DNA of 51,196 bases from a virus. The stretch covers positions 1 through 51,196 of the IMG/VR virus record IMGVR_UViG_3300030419_005995; one strand, given 5' to 3'. The notes under the pieces are model-generated. The model was not told where the DNA came from. It ran no database searches and worked only from the letters and a program-made list of their open reading frames with translations. A program made the position numbers and the translations under genes. This document shows positions 1 through 8,523 of the stretch, one piece after another. How positions within the stretch are numbered: position 1 is the stretch's first letter; the number at the start of each line of letters is the position of its first letter.

Positions 1-1544
1 GAACTCCTATTGTATATGGTGCGCTTATCAATGCGCAAGGCGGAACAAACGGCACCAGCCTCGTCCAGGGTGCAAGGATCGAAGCTGGTGGCGGAGACAT
101 CAACTATGGAATCCAGCTTGACGTTGAGGACGGTGGTGTTGATCTTAGAATTGAAAGTTCAGCTGATAATGGCGACTATTTCCAGATTCAAACCACCACT
201 CATGGTGCGACCACATTCACAACAGTTGATGATGACGCTACTGCCGCTGATCTTACATTTACTATTGATGGGGATATTAATTTTGATCCTGCCGGCAAAG
301 GAATTCGCATTTATGACGATGTTAAATTAGAATTCGGCACTAACGGTGATGCTTCAATAGAATATGATGAAAACGGAAGAGATCGATTGATTATCTCCGG
401 TTCACACAATGGTATTGAAATTACTGGTTCAACAGTTTATTTTGACGGCGCAATCAATACAGCGGGCGCGGCAACACTAAATTCCGCTGTGGTTACACAA
501 GGGTTTACAGCACTTAGTGAACAATTTGAGCTTGCAGCAGGGGGCATGGGTCCATCTACGCTCTCCTTCTCTGGAACTAGCACATTTACAGGCCGCCTGA
601 CTGGTTCGCAAGGACTGTTAATTGCTGATGATGCTGAGCTTTTCTTCGGCACAAATGAAGATGCTTCAATAGAGTATGACGAAGATGGTAGAAATAGACT
701 AATCATTTCTGGTTCTCATAGCGGTATTGAAATCACTGGTTCAACGGTTTATTTTGACGGCGCACTGGATGCAGCTGGCGCAGCTACGATTGGTGGAGCA
801 ATATCTGTCGGAACCAATGGTTCCCACATAAGAACAGTGGCTGGCTCTGGCTTCACCCCAAATCTTGTCGCAGTCACAGGAAACTTGCAGGTTGCAAACG
901 GCAGTTTAACTTTGGCAAACGGAGGGGTAACCCTACCGGATGAGCAGAGTGTCACTATCGGAAGTGCTGTTATTCAATACGACAGCGCAGGTGCACCAGA
1001 ATTTACGTTTACAAATGCGACGGACACGTTGTTTAATACCAGAGCGGTATCTATCAACGATGCCGCCACCGTGCCAAATCTCAGTTTTGAGGTGCACTAT
1101 ACGGGGTCAAAGAGCCCAATTAATCTTGCAAACGATAAGGGTGGTGGCGACACTGTATACTTTGGCACAGGCTCTTCAACTGCTGGATACCTTTATTATC
1201 TCAATTCTGATGGTGGTTGGGAAAAAACTAACGCGAAGGCCACTGGCTCAATTGGTCAGCTCGGCGCAGGAAACGCTGCCATGTTGGGCATTGCCCTTGG
1301 AGCTGCCCCCGGTGCGAACGGAATGTTAATACGTGGTTTTTATAAGATTCATACCGCACTGAATAGTGCATGGATCACTGGCTCCGCAGTGTATGTTGCT
1401 TCGGGAACAGCTGGCGAGGCAGGAAAGTTTACCACTACTGCCCCGACTGCGACTGACTCTTATGTTAGAATAGTGGGGTACTGTACAGCACAAGATAAAG
1501 TAATTTATTTTAACCCTGGAAACACCTGGGTGGAGAACTCATGA
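1..1544 (+). CDS. Tail fibre / virion adhesin, C-terminal part (5' truncated)
   Basis: The reading frame is open from base 3 to the TGA at 1542-1544 (513 residues) with no credible start inside the window, so the gene begins upstream. The product is rich in Gly, Ser, Thr and Asp with short beta-strand patterns, as in phage fibre shafts. It holds two near-identical 48-residue repeats (333-476 and 645-788; 41 of 48 residues identical). The last ~90 residues form a distinct domain (GIALG..., a Gly-rich turn, then YFNPGNTW near the end) of a type I recognise at the end of marine phage fibre proteins; this is family memory, not a search. It overlaps the next gene by 4 bases (ATGA) and sits beside lysis-like and adhesin genes, which fits a late virion protein. 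Exact role (receptor binding or spacer) is not shown. Confidence 0.75.
   Translation, partial: TPIVYGALINAQGGTNGTSLVQGARIEAGGGDINYGIQLDVEDGGVDLRIESSADNGDYFQIQTTTHGATTFTTVDDDATAADLTFTIDGDINFDPAGKGIRIYDDVKLEFGTNGDASIEYDENGRDRLIISGSHNGIEITGSTVYFDGAINTAGAATLNSAVVTQGFTALSEQFELAAGGMGPSTLSFSGTSTFTGRLTGSQGLLIADDAELFFGTNEDASIEYDEDGRNRLIISGSHSGIEITGSTVYFDGALDAAGAATIGGAISVGTNGSHIRTVAGSGFTPNLVAVTGNLQVANGSLTLANGGVTLPDEQSVTIGSAVIQYDSAGAPEFTFTNATDTLFNTRAVSINDAATVPNLSFEVHYTGSKSPINLANDKGGGDTVYFGTGSSTAGYLYYLNSDGGWEKTNAKATGSIGQLGAGNAAMLGIALGAAPGANGMLIRGFYKIHTALNSAWITGSAVYVASGTAGEAGKFTTTAPTATDSYVRIVGYCTAQDKVIYFNPGNTWVENS
333..476 (+). repeat. Fibre repeat unit, copy 1 (48 codons)
   Basis: In-frame 144-base unit inside the fibre gene, beginning FGTNGDASIEYDE and ending AGAAT. 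It is repeated at 645-788 with 7 amino-acid differences. The preceding residues (DDVKLE here, DDAELF before copy 2) are also related, so the true unit may start a few codons earlier. Confidence 0.85.
645..788 (+). repeat. Fibre repeat unit, copy 2 (48 codons)
   Basis: Second copy of the 48-codon unit, same frame, beginning FGTNEDASIEYDE. The copies are separated by 168 bases. Third-position differences outnumber amino-acid changes, consistent with an old duplication kept under protein-level selection. Confidence 0.85.
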
Positions 1545-1753
1545 TGGCTAGACAAGTGTTGGACAAGTGGGTTGCTAAACTCATTAGTCGAAAACTTCTT
1601 GTTTGGTCGGTCTCCACAGGATTTCTTGCCTTTGATCTTATCACAAACGACCAATGGGTCGCCATTGCTCTCGCCTATGTAGGGGTGGAGGGCTTTGCAG
1701 ATATTGCCATTCGTTGGAAGGGCGCAAAAAATAACAACTCACCAGAGGCGTAA
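1541..1753 (+). CDS. Small membrane protein, holin candidate
   Basis: Seventy residues. A basic amphipathic N-terminus is followed by one long or two short hydrophobic stretches (about residues 18-35 and 38-58), then a short basic/polar tail. The start codon overlaps the stop of the fibre gene (ATGA), so translation is probably coupled. Size and topology fit a small holin, and the next two genes also encode membrane-anchored coiled-coil proteins, as in a lysis cassette. No holin family motif is recognisable and no endolysin is visible nearby, so the assignment rests on size, topology and position only. Confidence 0.4.
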   Translation: MMARQVLDKWVAKLISRKLLVWSVSTGFLAFDLITNDQWVAIALAYVGVEGFADIAIRWKGAKNNNSPEA

Positions 1754-1754
1754 A

Positions 1755-2165
1755 ATGACTTGGCTAGCAGTAAAGACCTTATTTAAGAAAGTTTGGACTT
1801 TTTTAAAAACGTATTGGTATATCCCTTTGTTACTCTCGTGGGCCATTATTGCGTGGCTCCTCCTACGACAATCTCCAAGTCGCGTACTGGATGTTCTAAA
1901 AGAGGCCGAGGATAGTTTCAAGGCGCAACTTAACACTATAACGCGCGCACATGAGGAAGAGATAAAGAAAAGGGATGAAGTCATCCGTCGCTATCAGCTA
2001 ACAATCAAACAACTTGAAGAAGAGCGACGCAAAAAGAACGAAGAACTCACAGAGAAAGAAAAGAAAAGAATTAAAGAACTCGCCGAGAAGCATAAAGAAG
2101 ACCCAGAAGGTTTTGTGAAAGACATCGCAGATAGCTTTGGGTTTGAAGTAGTGGAGCCAGAATGA
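1755..2165 (+). CDS. Membrane-anchored coiled-coil protein, i-spanin-like
   Basis: I chose the ATG at 1755, two bases after the previous stop, because GAGG lies 7 bases upstream; an earlier in-frame ATG lies deep inside the previous gene. The 136-residue product has a basic N-terminus, one strong transmembrane helix (about residues 20-38, with IPLLLSWAIIAWLLL), then about 80 residues of highly charged heptad-like coiled coil (EEEIKKRDEVIRRY, EKEKKRIKELAEKHK) and an acidic tail. One N-terminal anchor plus a coiled coil is the layout of Rz-type inner-membrane spanins, but no sequence family is recognised. It overlaps the next gene by 4 bases. Confidence 0.45.
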   Translation: MTWLAVKTLFKKVWTFLKTYWYIPLLLSWAIIAWLLLRQSPSRVLDVLKEAEDSFKAQLNTITRAHEEEIKKRDEVIRRYQLTIKQLEEERRKKNEELTEKEKKRIKELAEKHKEDPEGFVKDIADSFGFEVVEPE

Positions 2166-2620
2166 AACAATTAATCTCTATTGTCCTCGCCGCCGCAATC
2201 ATAACTACGCCAGCCCACATTCTCGCACAGGAAACAGAAGACAAACCAAAGATCTCTAATCTCAAACAAGGAGATAGGGCACCATTTGATGGCATTCTGC
2301 TTGACGCTTGGGGTTTTGCTGAGATAATGGCAAAAATGGAAATAGACGAGGAGCGTTTTAAGTTAGAATTGGACTATTTAGGTAAGAAGAAAGACGCTGA
2401 GTGGGGCCTTAAATACGACAGTCTCCAAGCAAGCTTTGATAGTCTTAAATTTAAATACGATAATGTCATTGAGATCAAGGATAATGAGATCCAAGTCTTA
2501 AGACAAATTGCAGTAGAAAAGAAAGATTATTCAATGTGGTGGTACGCTGGCGGTTTTTTATCTGGTGTCGCACTCTGCCTTGGGGTGTTGTATGTATCTG
2601 CGAGCGCTCTTTCTAATTAG
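2162..2620 (+). CDS. Exported coiled-coil protein with C-terminal membrane helix
   Basis: The 152-residue product starts with a typical Sec signal peptide (MKQ, hydrophobic core to about residue 20, AHILAQ as possible cleavage site). There is no lipobox cysteine. The middle (about residues 50-120) is a charged helical or coiled-coil region and the end has a hydrophobic helix (WWYAGGFLSGVALCLGVLYV). A periplasmic rod held at one or both ends would suit the lysis neighbourhood, for example a unimolecular-spanin-like part, but the missing lipid anchor argues against a standard o- or u-spanin. The start overlaps the upstream stop (ATGA). Function unproven. Confidence 0.45.
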   Translation: MKQLISIVLAAAIITTPAHILAQETEDKPKISNLKQGDRAPFDGILLDAWGFAEIMAKMEIDEERFKLELDYLGKKKDAEWGLKYDSLQASFDSLKFKYDNVIEIKDNEIQVLRQIAVEKKDYSMWWYAGGFLSGVALCLGVLYVSASALSN

Positions 2621-2623
2621 GCA

Positions 2624-2630
2624 CTATTTA
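2624..2630 (+). promoter_or_regulatory. Candidate late-promoter motif CTATTTA
   Basis: ACTATTTA lies in the short gap between the 2620 stop and the 2655 start. The same heptamer occurs in the leaders at 14074, 16918, 19571 and 50699, with a relative at 48526. No -35 element is seen, as expected for a T4-type late promoter, but the function is inferred only from recurrence. Confidence 0.35.
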
Positions 2631-2654
2631 TATGTGCAATGGGGAGTTTAGTAT

Positions 2655-3527
2655 ATGCCATTAATAATGGGGAGGGATCAGTTGGCACTTAAAGGGATAA
2701 TGGGAATAGAAACACCCGCCGCCACAGGAGATGGCGAGGGAGATACTATCGCCAATACGCCAAAACTGGTTAGCATTGAGCCGGGGTTGCCAGAGTGGTC
2801 AACGGAAGTTCCAAACTCTAATGCGGGCGGAAGTGTTTATTTTCCAATGACAATTTACCAAACTACGATAGACGATGCAGCTTATGGATTTTTGGATGTA
2901 CCATATGTAGAAAACATAAATGAAGCAGCCCAATTCACTGTTCAGGCTTGGTTCAAGAAGAGTGGAGGTGATAGCCATAACCGCGCTGTGTGGAGCATTG
3001 GCGCCGGCGGTTATCAAAATGGTTCATCGCTTTACATATGGAATAATCAAACACCTTATTGGAATATTTCTGATAATGGAAGCGGCGAGTACATCACGTT
3101 CAATAATCCGACATCATTCACCACGGATACTTGGTACCACGTGGTATGCATAAAAAAGGCTGACGGGTCCAACATGACAGAGACCTATATTAATGGCAAT
3201 TTACAATCAAACAAGCATAGCATTGGAACTTATGCTGCGGACACCTCTGGATCTTTTGCGATTGGAATTAGAGATGGCGCAGCGGGCGGCTATGGAGATA
3301 GGGGTTGGGTTGGGTACATCACAGAGGTGTGCTTTTGGAATACCGCTCTTGACTCAAATGCGGTTTCGCTACTGTATAACTCTGGCAATGGAAAAGATGC
3401 CTCTACAATTTCAGGGTCCAATGTGCAGGGATATTGGAGAATGTTAGAAGGGTCGGGAGTAACCGTGTCTGGTTCTGCTGCTGGTGCGCCAACAGCGACA
3501 TTTAGAGCTAAGAAGTTGCATCAGTAA
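2655..3527 (+). CDS. LamG/concanavalin-like domain virion protein
   Basis: The 290-residue product has a short N-terminal region and then a LamG-type jelly-roll domain over about residues 75-250. Signs are FTVQAWFK, TDTWYHVVCIKKADG, a YINGNLQ strand, and WVGYITEVCFWNTALDSNAV with LLYNSG, which matches the usual end of the LamG_3 lectin-like fold. Such domains bind carbohydrates and are common in tail adhesins. GGGGAG lies 8 bases before the ATG. Neighbouring fibre-type genes support a role as tail-tip adhesin or receptor-binding accessory; the ligand is unknown. Confidence 0.6.
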   Translation: MPLIMGRDQLALKGIMGIETPAATGDGEGDTIANTPKLVSIEPGLPEWSTEVPNSNAGGSVYFPMTIYQTTIDDAAYGFLDVPYVENINEAAQFTVQAWFKKSGGDSHNRAVWSIGAGGYQNGSSLYIWNNQTPYWNISDNGSGEYITFNNPTSFTTDTWYHVVCIKKADGSNMTETYINGNLQSNKHSIGTYAADTSGSFAIGIRDGAAGGYGDRGWVGYITEVCFWNTALDSNAVSLLYNSGNGKDASTISGSNVQGYWRMLEGSGVTVSGSAAGAPTATFRAKKLHQ

Positions 3528-3552
3528 TAAAAAGTTGAGGATGATATAAATT

Positions 3553-4737
3553 ATGGCAGAGTTACCACAATTAACTTGGAAGATGGGTGATCTTCACACT
3601 TTCACTAATGACAGCGCAGGGTCTCACCCAGTAAACATACTAACAGCATTATCTCAGTCTGTTGTGTCTGCTTCCTATTGGAAGGTTGTGGGCTCCAACA
3701 TTGACAGTGGAAGCTTCCCTTCATTAATAGTGGCACCAACATCAACCAGTGCTAGCTACACGCACATGAGGATTGTTTTTATAACCGGAGATGCCGCACG
3801 CGGAACTAACGCGGAGGGACCTCACTTATCAGATATGGCCACTAATGCAGTTTGGGCTTCCAATACTTGGAATAATTATGATCCAATGCTTTATGTAGGC
3901 ATAGCACCCTTTGGTGGACTTGCTGCCGCCCCAAATCACATAGTCACGGCCTCTGGTGGTGATTGGCGACATGGCACTGGTGGAGGGATAGTATACCCAG
4001 AAGTGGCCAGATTTTCTGGCTGGGTTAGTGCTCATGCAGCAGCAAATGGTACGCACCAATTAAAGGGCGGCGGCGGTGGCCTCTATCTCATCGAAAATGA
4101 AGAGATGTTGTTCATGCAGGTCAGCGAAGGCTACGAATCTCATAGTAGAAATGAAAACGGATTAATGATGGCTGGTGCAATGTATGTTCCATATGCGGCC
4201 AGCCACAAAGGTCCCGCACATTCAGCATCATCTGCGGATGCAGGTCGAGTTTTTGGTATTGCAGGGGGAAGCAATGTTGGCGCATCGACTTACACGCCAT
4301 TTAGAACTTCTAACGATCCAATAACTGATCTGGCCACCGATTCAGACGAAAAGTTTTGGCCAGGAGGCGATAACGATACGAGTGATGCTTATGGCAACAA
4401 ACACTATTGTTATCATAGTGGTTCTGGCGCATGGATACAACTTGCGACTGTAAAAATGTATAACCAGTTCATTAGCGACAATTGGGCTGCTGCACAAAAC
4501 CCCTGGCGTGATGATGACGACCAACATGTTCTGTTACCAATGCATGTGTTTGGATGTGAAGAGCCGTGTGTGGCAATAGGCTACTGGAGGCAGATGACGC
4601 AATGTGCTGGAACATACACGCGGAAAATTATGCGCGGCCCGGATGGAGCAGTTAAGGGTTTTTGCATACAAAAACCAATAGCCAACACTTTTACTGGTCC
4701 TGGGTATTTTCTTCACAACGATAAGACTTTTACTTAA
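3553..4737 (+). CDS. Probable tail-associated virion protein, unknown family
   Basis: This 394-residue protein has no motif I can name. It is rich in Gly, Ala, Ser, His and aromatic residues, contains short Gly runs (KGGGGG, GTGGGI) and histidine-rich segments, and lacks a signal peptide or membrane helix. This composition is typical of phage fibre tips and receptor-binding proteins. It follows the LamG-domain gene by 25 bases with a weak ribosome site (GAGG) and precedes a run of small accessory genes. Host-range determinant is a reasonable guess, not shown. Confidence 0.45.
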   Translation: MAELPQLTWKMGDLHTFTNDSAGSHPVNILTALSQSVVSASYWKVVGSNIDSGSFPSLIVAPTSTSASYTHMRIVFITGDAARGTNAEGPHLSDMATNAVWASNTWNNYDPMLYVGIAPFGGLAAAPNHIVTASGGDWRHGTGGGIVYPEVARFSGWVSAHAAANGTHQLKGGGGGLYLIENEEMLFMQVSEGYESHSRNENGLMMAGAMYVPYAASHKGPAHSASSADAGRVFGIAGGSNVGASTYTPFRTSNDPITDLATDSDEKFWPGGDNDTSDAYGNKHYCYHSGSGAWIQLATVKMYNQFISDNWAAAQNPWRDDDDQHVLLPMHVFGCEEPCVAIGYWRQMTQCAGTYTRKIMRGPDGAVKGFCIQKPIANTFTGPGYFLHNDKTFT

Positions 4738-4760
4738 AATGTTTTTTTAAGGAGTATATA

Positions 4761-5090
4761 ATGAATTACGAATGTGTAACAAAAACTATTGGACACAACA
4801 TAGCAAAGGTGGTGCACAAACCAGGGCAACCGCTGTATGGATTTACATCTCCGGGTAAATTATCTCTAAAACCAGATACCTACGAAAGGGCTTTGAATGT
4901 ATTGAATTACTATCAACAATATATTGAAGAGAATGATATGCAAATGGAGTTCACGCCAGATCCAAATCATGCTAGATATGGACTGTCTGATGATTTTTTT
5001 TGGATAAGCAAAGGCAAAGGGGACGGAGCTAAGTGGGGCTTAGTTAAGGCACCAATAAAGGACGGGGATACTATTTTTGTTGAGAAGTAA
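4761..5090 (+). CDS. Hypothetical protein (109 aa)
   Basis: A clean ribosome site (AAGGAG, 7 bases before ATG) supports the gene. The product is soluble, mixed alpha/beta, with several Tyr, Lys and Trp residues, a central charged helix (ERALNVLNYYQQYIEEN) and a C-terminal stretch with Trp and Gly (FFWISKGKGDG). I do not recognise it. It starts a set of five small genes between the adhesin genes and the terminase. Confidence 0.6.
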   Translation: MNYECVTKTIGHNIAKVVHKPGQPLYGFTSPGKLSLKPDTYERALNVLNYYQQYIEENDMQMEFTPDPNHARYGLSDDFFWISKGKGDGAKWGLVKAPIKDGDTIFVEK

Positions 5091-5102
5091 AGAAAAGGTA
5101 GT

Positions 5103-5504
5103 ATGACCAAAGAAGACCCAAACTACATCGCTAAAATAGAAAAAGCCATAGAAGACAAGTACGGCACAGAAGCGATCCAGAATCCCAAATCAAATTGGTC
5201 CGAGGAAAAAGAGAAAGAATACCTCGAACAAATAAAAAAAACCAAACAAAAATGGCATAAAATAAACGAAGCTAGAGACAAGATCGAAGTTAATGGCTTT
5301 TTTATGTCTAAAAAACTACTTAATAAGGATTCAAAGCGGGCCTGCCCAGTTTGTGAGACTTATTCTTTCGATATGAAAGATGACCTTTACATGAACAAGT
5401 TTGAATGTTGCTTCGATTGCTACATTCAATGGGTAGAGGGCAGAGAGGAACGTTGGGAATCGGGTTGGCGACCTGAAAAAATTGACGCTTCAAAGAGGAT
5501 ATGA
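5103..5504 (+). CDS. Small zinc-ribbon-like protein, unknown function
   Basis: The 133-residue product has a highly charged, mostly helical N-terminal half (Lys and Glu rich, about residues 1-65). The second half has two CxxC pairs: CPVC at 81-84 and CFDC at 103-106, about 20 residues apart. This spacing suggests a zinc ribbon or knuckle. No catalytic motif is visible. The start lies 12 bases after the previous stop with AAAGGTAG upstream. Roles in transcription or host takeover are possible but there is no direct support. Confidence 0.55.
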   Translation: MTKEDPNYIAKIEKAIEDKYGTEAIQNPKSNWSEEKEKEYLEQIKKTKQKWHKINEARDKIEVNGFFMSKKLLNKDSKRACPVCETYSFDMKDDLYMNKFECCFDCYIQWVEGREERWESGWRPEKIDASKRI

Positions 5505-5507
5505 CAA

Positions 5508-5936
5508 ATGAAGAAAATTACTAAAACACGATTACGACAGATGATCCGTGAAGAGTTGGAAAAAGAGAGAATGGTTGGAGAAGGTGTTCTCGACACTTTG
5601 GGTGATTTGGGTAAGAAGGCTGCACACGGCGTTCTGGGCGTCGGACAGGATGACCCGGCCAACCTCTTAGGTCAGATTGAGGACAAGATTCGTGCCATCC
5701 TCGAAGATCCTGAAACGGGCAAAAAGAAATGCGACATATACGCCACCGGTATACGCAGAGAGTACCAAGATTTTTTTGAGGAACTCAACGCCATCCTCGG
5801 GTTGTATGATCGTGCCGGACAGCCATATAAGATGAAAAAGTCTACGATGAAAAAAATGAACGATTTAGCTAACGAATTTTTGCCAAAACTTGCAGCTGCG
5901 TGCGAAAAAGCTGGATCGCGCCGCCCACGCAGATAA
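5508..5936 (+). CDS. Small protein with N-terminal helix of the capsid-targeting type
   Basis: The product has 142 residues and no recognised domain. Its first 20 residues form a basic amphipathic helix (TRLRQMIREELEKE) containing I-R-E, a match to the (I/L)-x-E site cut by T4-type prohead proteases, followed by GEGVLDTLG. Related N-termini occur in the proteins starting at 6523 and 12879. The remainder is helical, with a Lys-rich segment (YKMKKSTMKKMNDL) and a basic C-terminus (GSRRPRR). It starts 3 bases after the preceding stop. A packaged internal protein is an inference. Confidence 0.55.
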   Translation: MKKITKTRLRQMIREELEKERMVGEGVLDTLGDLGKKAAHGVLGVGQDDPANLLGQIEDKIRAILEDPETGKKKCDIYATGIRREYQDFFEELNAILGLYDRAGQPYKMKKSTMKKMNDLANEFLPKLAAACEKAGSRRPRR

Positions 5937-5959
5937 TTAAAGAATAGGAAAACTAAACT

Positions 5960-6526
5960 ATGACAACAACACTTGAAATTATTAACGGCCTCGCACAAGC
6001 AGCCGCAAATGCTTATGACGGCGCACTTGATGCTGATGGAGAGCCACTTGAGATTGGTCTCAACAGGGAGAAAGGCAATCCAATTATTGATAAAAGAGTG
6101 ATGGATGGGTTTAGTGTAAAGTTTCATGGCCCGCTTTTGTGCATTCATTATCACTCAGAAGTTAATATTAAAGATGTAGATGGTAACAAGTTTGAGGGTG
6201 AACTCGAACAGATGATTGAGGATATAGCCAAATTTCTTAAAAAGGAATATAAGCGCATTACCGGCAATACCCTTTCTTTGACAAAGCAAGGCGAGTTGAA
6301 GGCGCACATGGAATATATTAGTCGCATCCGTTGCTGGGTTACTGCAAGATGCTTATATAAAATAGGTGGACTCACTGATGTTCCTGAACCCCGCCCAGAA
6401 TCAGAAGACAACCTTGAGAAGAAATTTAAGGATTTTTTGAATCAAGAGACCGACAAAAGACCACAAAATGATTCTGCAAAAGACGAAGAGCCCCCGACAT
6501 TTATGTCTTGGAATTTAAAAAGATGA
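5960..6526 (+). CDS. Hypothetical protein (188 aa)
   Basis: This protein is soluble, with an alpha/beta N-terminal region (FSVKFHGPLLCIHYHSEV reads as paired beta strands), a charged helical middle (about residues 75-130) and an acidic, probably disordered C-terminal 50 residues. The pattern is consistent with a conserved phage structural or assembly protein, but I cannot name a family. It overlaps the next gene by 4 bases (ATGA), so the two are co-translated. Confidence 0.55.
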   Translation: MTTTLEIINGLAQAAANAYDGALDADGEPLEIGLNREKGNPIIDKRVMDGFSVKFHGPLLCIHYHSEVNIKDVDGNKFEGELEQMIEDIAKFLKKEYKRITGNTLSLTKQGELKAHMEYISRIRCWVTARCLYKIGGLTDVPEPRPESEDNLEKKFKDFLNQETDKRPQNDSAKDEEPPTFMSWNLKR

Positions 6527-6936
6527 AACTTGGAAAGAACAACTTAAAAGATATAATTAGGGAACAGGTCAAGCAAACTTTATCTGAGATAGGCGATAGA
6601 CTTCCTTCTCACCCAATGACCATTCATCCCTATAATGATGAGTCAGAGCATCCACCAAATATTGGTGCACAGGAAAACATCTATGATGATTTAGCTAATG
6701 CGGCTCTCATGGAGATGATTTCTATCTACAATGAGGAAGAGGTTCGTAAAATTCTTAGATTTTTATCAGATAGAGCATCACAAGGACCAACAGGTATTGG
6801 CGGTCGGTTTACAGATGAACAACTTGAAGAAGTGCTTTTGCTTGTCCTAGATAAGGTAGAGGAGAAAATAGGAGTTAGACTCGGTTCACACTTGCCGCAA
6901 GATCGTGAGCATCCCAATTACATGGACATGGAATAG
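6523..6936 (+). CDS. Small acidic protein before terminase, with CTS-like N-terminal helix
   Basis: I chose the ATG at 6523, which overlaps the previous stop as ATGA, over a TTG five codons earlier. The 137-residue product starts with a basic helix (NNLKDIIREQVKQTL) holding I-R-E, similar to the proteins at 5508 and 12879. The rest is acidic, with a helical central region (about residues 50-115). Its place directly upstream of terL would suit a small terminase subunit (T4 gp16, about 160 residues), but no DNA-binding or coiled-coil signature is evident, and the CTS-like helix suggests a different role. Confidence 0.5.
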   Translation: MKLGKNNLKDIIREQVKQTLSEIGDRLPSHPMTIHPYNDESEHPPNIGAQENIYDDLANAALMEMISIYNEEEVRKILRFLSDRASQGPTGIGGRFTDEQLEEVLLLVLDKVEEKIGVRLGSHLPQDREHPNYMDME

Positions 6937-6942
6937 GATGGC

Positions 6943-8520
6943 ATGCTTACAAAAAAAGAAATCATCGCAGAAATTCTTCGCTCAGGAAAAGATCCAAACT
7001 ACTTCGTAAACAACTATGTTAAAATCTCTCATCCCATTGAGGGATTAATCCCCTTTAAAACTTACGAATTCCAGAAGCAACTGCTGGGTGATTTCAATGA
7101 TTACCGATTTAATGTTATTCTGAAAGCCCGTCAGCTTGGTATCTCAACCATAACCGCAGCCTATGCTGCTTGGTTGATGTTGTTTTACCGGGATAAAAAT
7201 ATTGTTGTTATGGCCACCAAGTTTGGGACTGCCTCCAACTTGGTCAAGAAAGTAAAAGCAATAATAAAAAACCTTCCAGAGTGGATACAGGTTGCCGATA
7301 TCTCCGTTGATAACCGGGCAAGCTTTGAACTCTCAAATGGCTCCCAGATCAAAGCTATCTCAACCAGTGGTGATGCTGGTCGTTCAGAGGCACTGTCGTT
7401 ACTCATTGTCGATGAGGCCGCACACGTTGAAGGTATGAGTGAACTTTGGACTGGTCTATATCCCACACTGTCAACTGGTGGTCGCTGTATTGCCCTATCT
7501 ACCCCAAATGGTGTAGGTAACTGGTTCCACAAGACCTACATACAGGCTGAGACCGGAGAGAATGATTTCTTCCCCACTTTGCTTCCTTGGGACGCACATC
7601 CAGATCGCGATAAAGAATGGTTTGAGAAAGAGACAAGAAACATGTCCCGCCGCCAGATTGCACAGGAGCTTGAATGCAACTTTAATACTTCTGGCGAAAC
7701 GGTATTTCACTCCGATGATATTGATCGCGTGCGCAGTGCAACACAAGAACCAAAGTATAGAACAGGTGTGGACAGGAACTTGTGGATTTGGGAATCATAC
7801 CAGCCGACAAATTCTTATATGATCTCTGCTGATGTTGCCCGAGGCGACGCAAGTGATTATTCGGCTTTTCTCGTCTTTAAGTTGGAGACGATGGAGATAG
7901 TTGCAGAATACCACGGAAAGATAACAATAGATTTTTTTAGTGAACTACTCTTCAATACTGGTAAGGAATATGGCAACTGTTTAATGGTGGTTGAAAATAA
8001 CTCTGTTGGCTTTTCCGTGTTGGAAAAACTGCGAGAAAAAGAATACCCAAACATCTATTATTCTATAAAATCAACTCACGAGTTTATTGATCCAATTCAG
8101 GCACAACATCACAACAGTGCTGTCGCCGGTTTTTCCACCACAAATAAAACAAGACCACTCATCATTGCTAAACTAGAAGAATTCATTAGAAATAGACTAA
8201 TTACCATATATTCCAAGCGGATGTTGAGTGAGATGACAACATTTATTTGGAACAATGGTAAGCCTCAAGCACAGAGAAGTTATCATGACGACTTAATTAT
8301 GTCTTGTGCAATTGGTTGTTGGGTTAGGGATACAGCCCTGGTAGCGAATAAACAGGAAATTGAATATTCAAAAGCAACTTTACAATCAGTGTTTAAGGCA
8401 AACTCAGAATTTAACACGTCGATTCCAGGCCAAGTTGGCTATAAACCTGTTAAGTTTTCTGATAAAATGAAAGAACACGAAAAGCATGCAAAAGAATTCT
8501 TTTGGCTTTATAAGGGGTAA
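6943..8520 (+). CDS. terL: Terminase large subunit (gp17-like)
   Basis: ATP-driven DNA packaging motor and headful nuclease. The 525-residue length is close to the T4 family. ATPase motifs are visible: a Walker A variant KARQLGIST at 61-69, Walker B LLIVDEAA at 153-160 with the catalytic Glu, and a coupling segment ALSTPNG at 184-190. The C-terminal RNase H-like nuclease has Asp297 (ISADVARGD), Glu351 (VVENNS) and Asp449/Asp450 (YHDDL), the usual acidic triad. The start follows the previous stop by 6 bases with AGGATGG upstream. It is followed at once by the portal gene, the normal packaging order. Confidence 0.95.
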   Translation: MLTKKEIIAEILRSGKDPNYFVNNYVKISHPIEGLIPFKTYEFQKQLLGDFNDYRFNVILKARQLGISTITAAYAAWLMLFYRDKNIVVMATKFGTASNLVKKVKAIIKNLPEWIQVADISVDNRASFELSNGSQIKAISTSGDAGRSEALSLLIVDEAAHVEGMSELWTGLYPTLSTGGRCIALSTPNGVGNWFHKTYIQAETGENDFFPTLLPWDAHPDRDKEWFEKETRNMSRRQIAQELECNFNTSGETVFHSDDIDRVRSATQEPKYRTGVDRNLWIWESYQPTNSYMISADVARGDASDYSAFLVFKLETMEIVAEYHGKITIDFFSELLFNTGKEYGNCLMVVENNSVGFSVLEKLREKEYPNIYYSIKSTHEFIDPIQAQHHNSAVAGFSTTNKTRPLIIAKLEEFIRNRLITIYSKRMLSEMTTFIWNNGKPQAQRSYHDDLIMSCAIGCWVRDTALVANKQEIEYSKATLQSVFKANSEFNTSIPGQVGYKPVKFSDKMKEHEKHAKEFFWLYKG

Positions 8521-8523
8521 CAA

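Noticed and set aside
10-330. 106-codon frame at the left edge
   Set aside because: The overlapping frame from base 3 continues without a break into the tail-fibre gene and has fibre-like composition and repeats; the 106-codon frame has none.
3545-3552. TATAAAT-like T4 late promoter matches next to starts at 3553 and 14119
   Set aside because: They lie directly against the start codon, too close to act as -10 elements, and are explained by AT-rich start regions.
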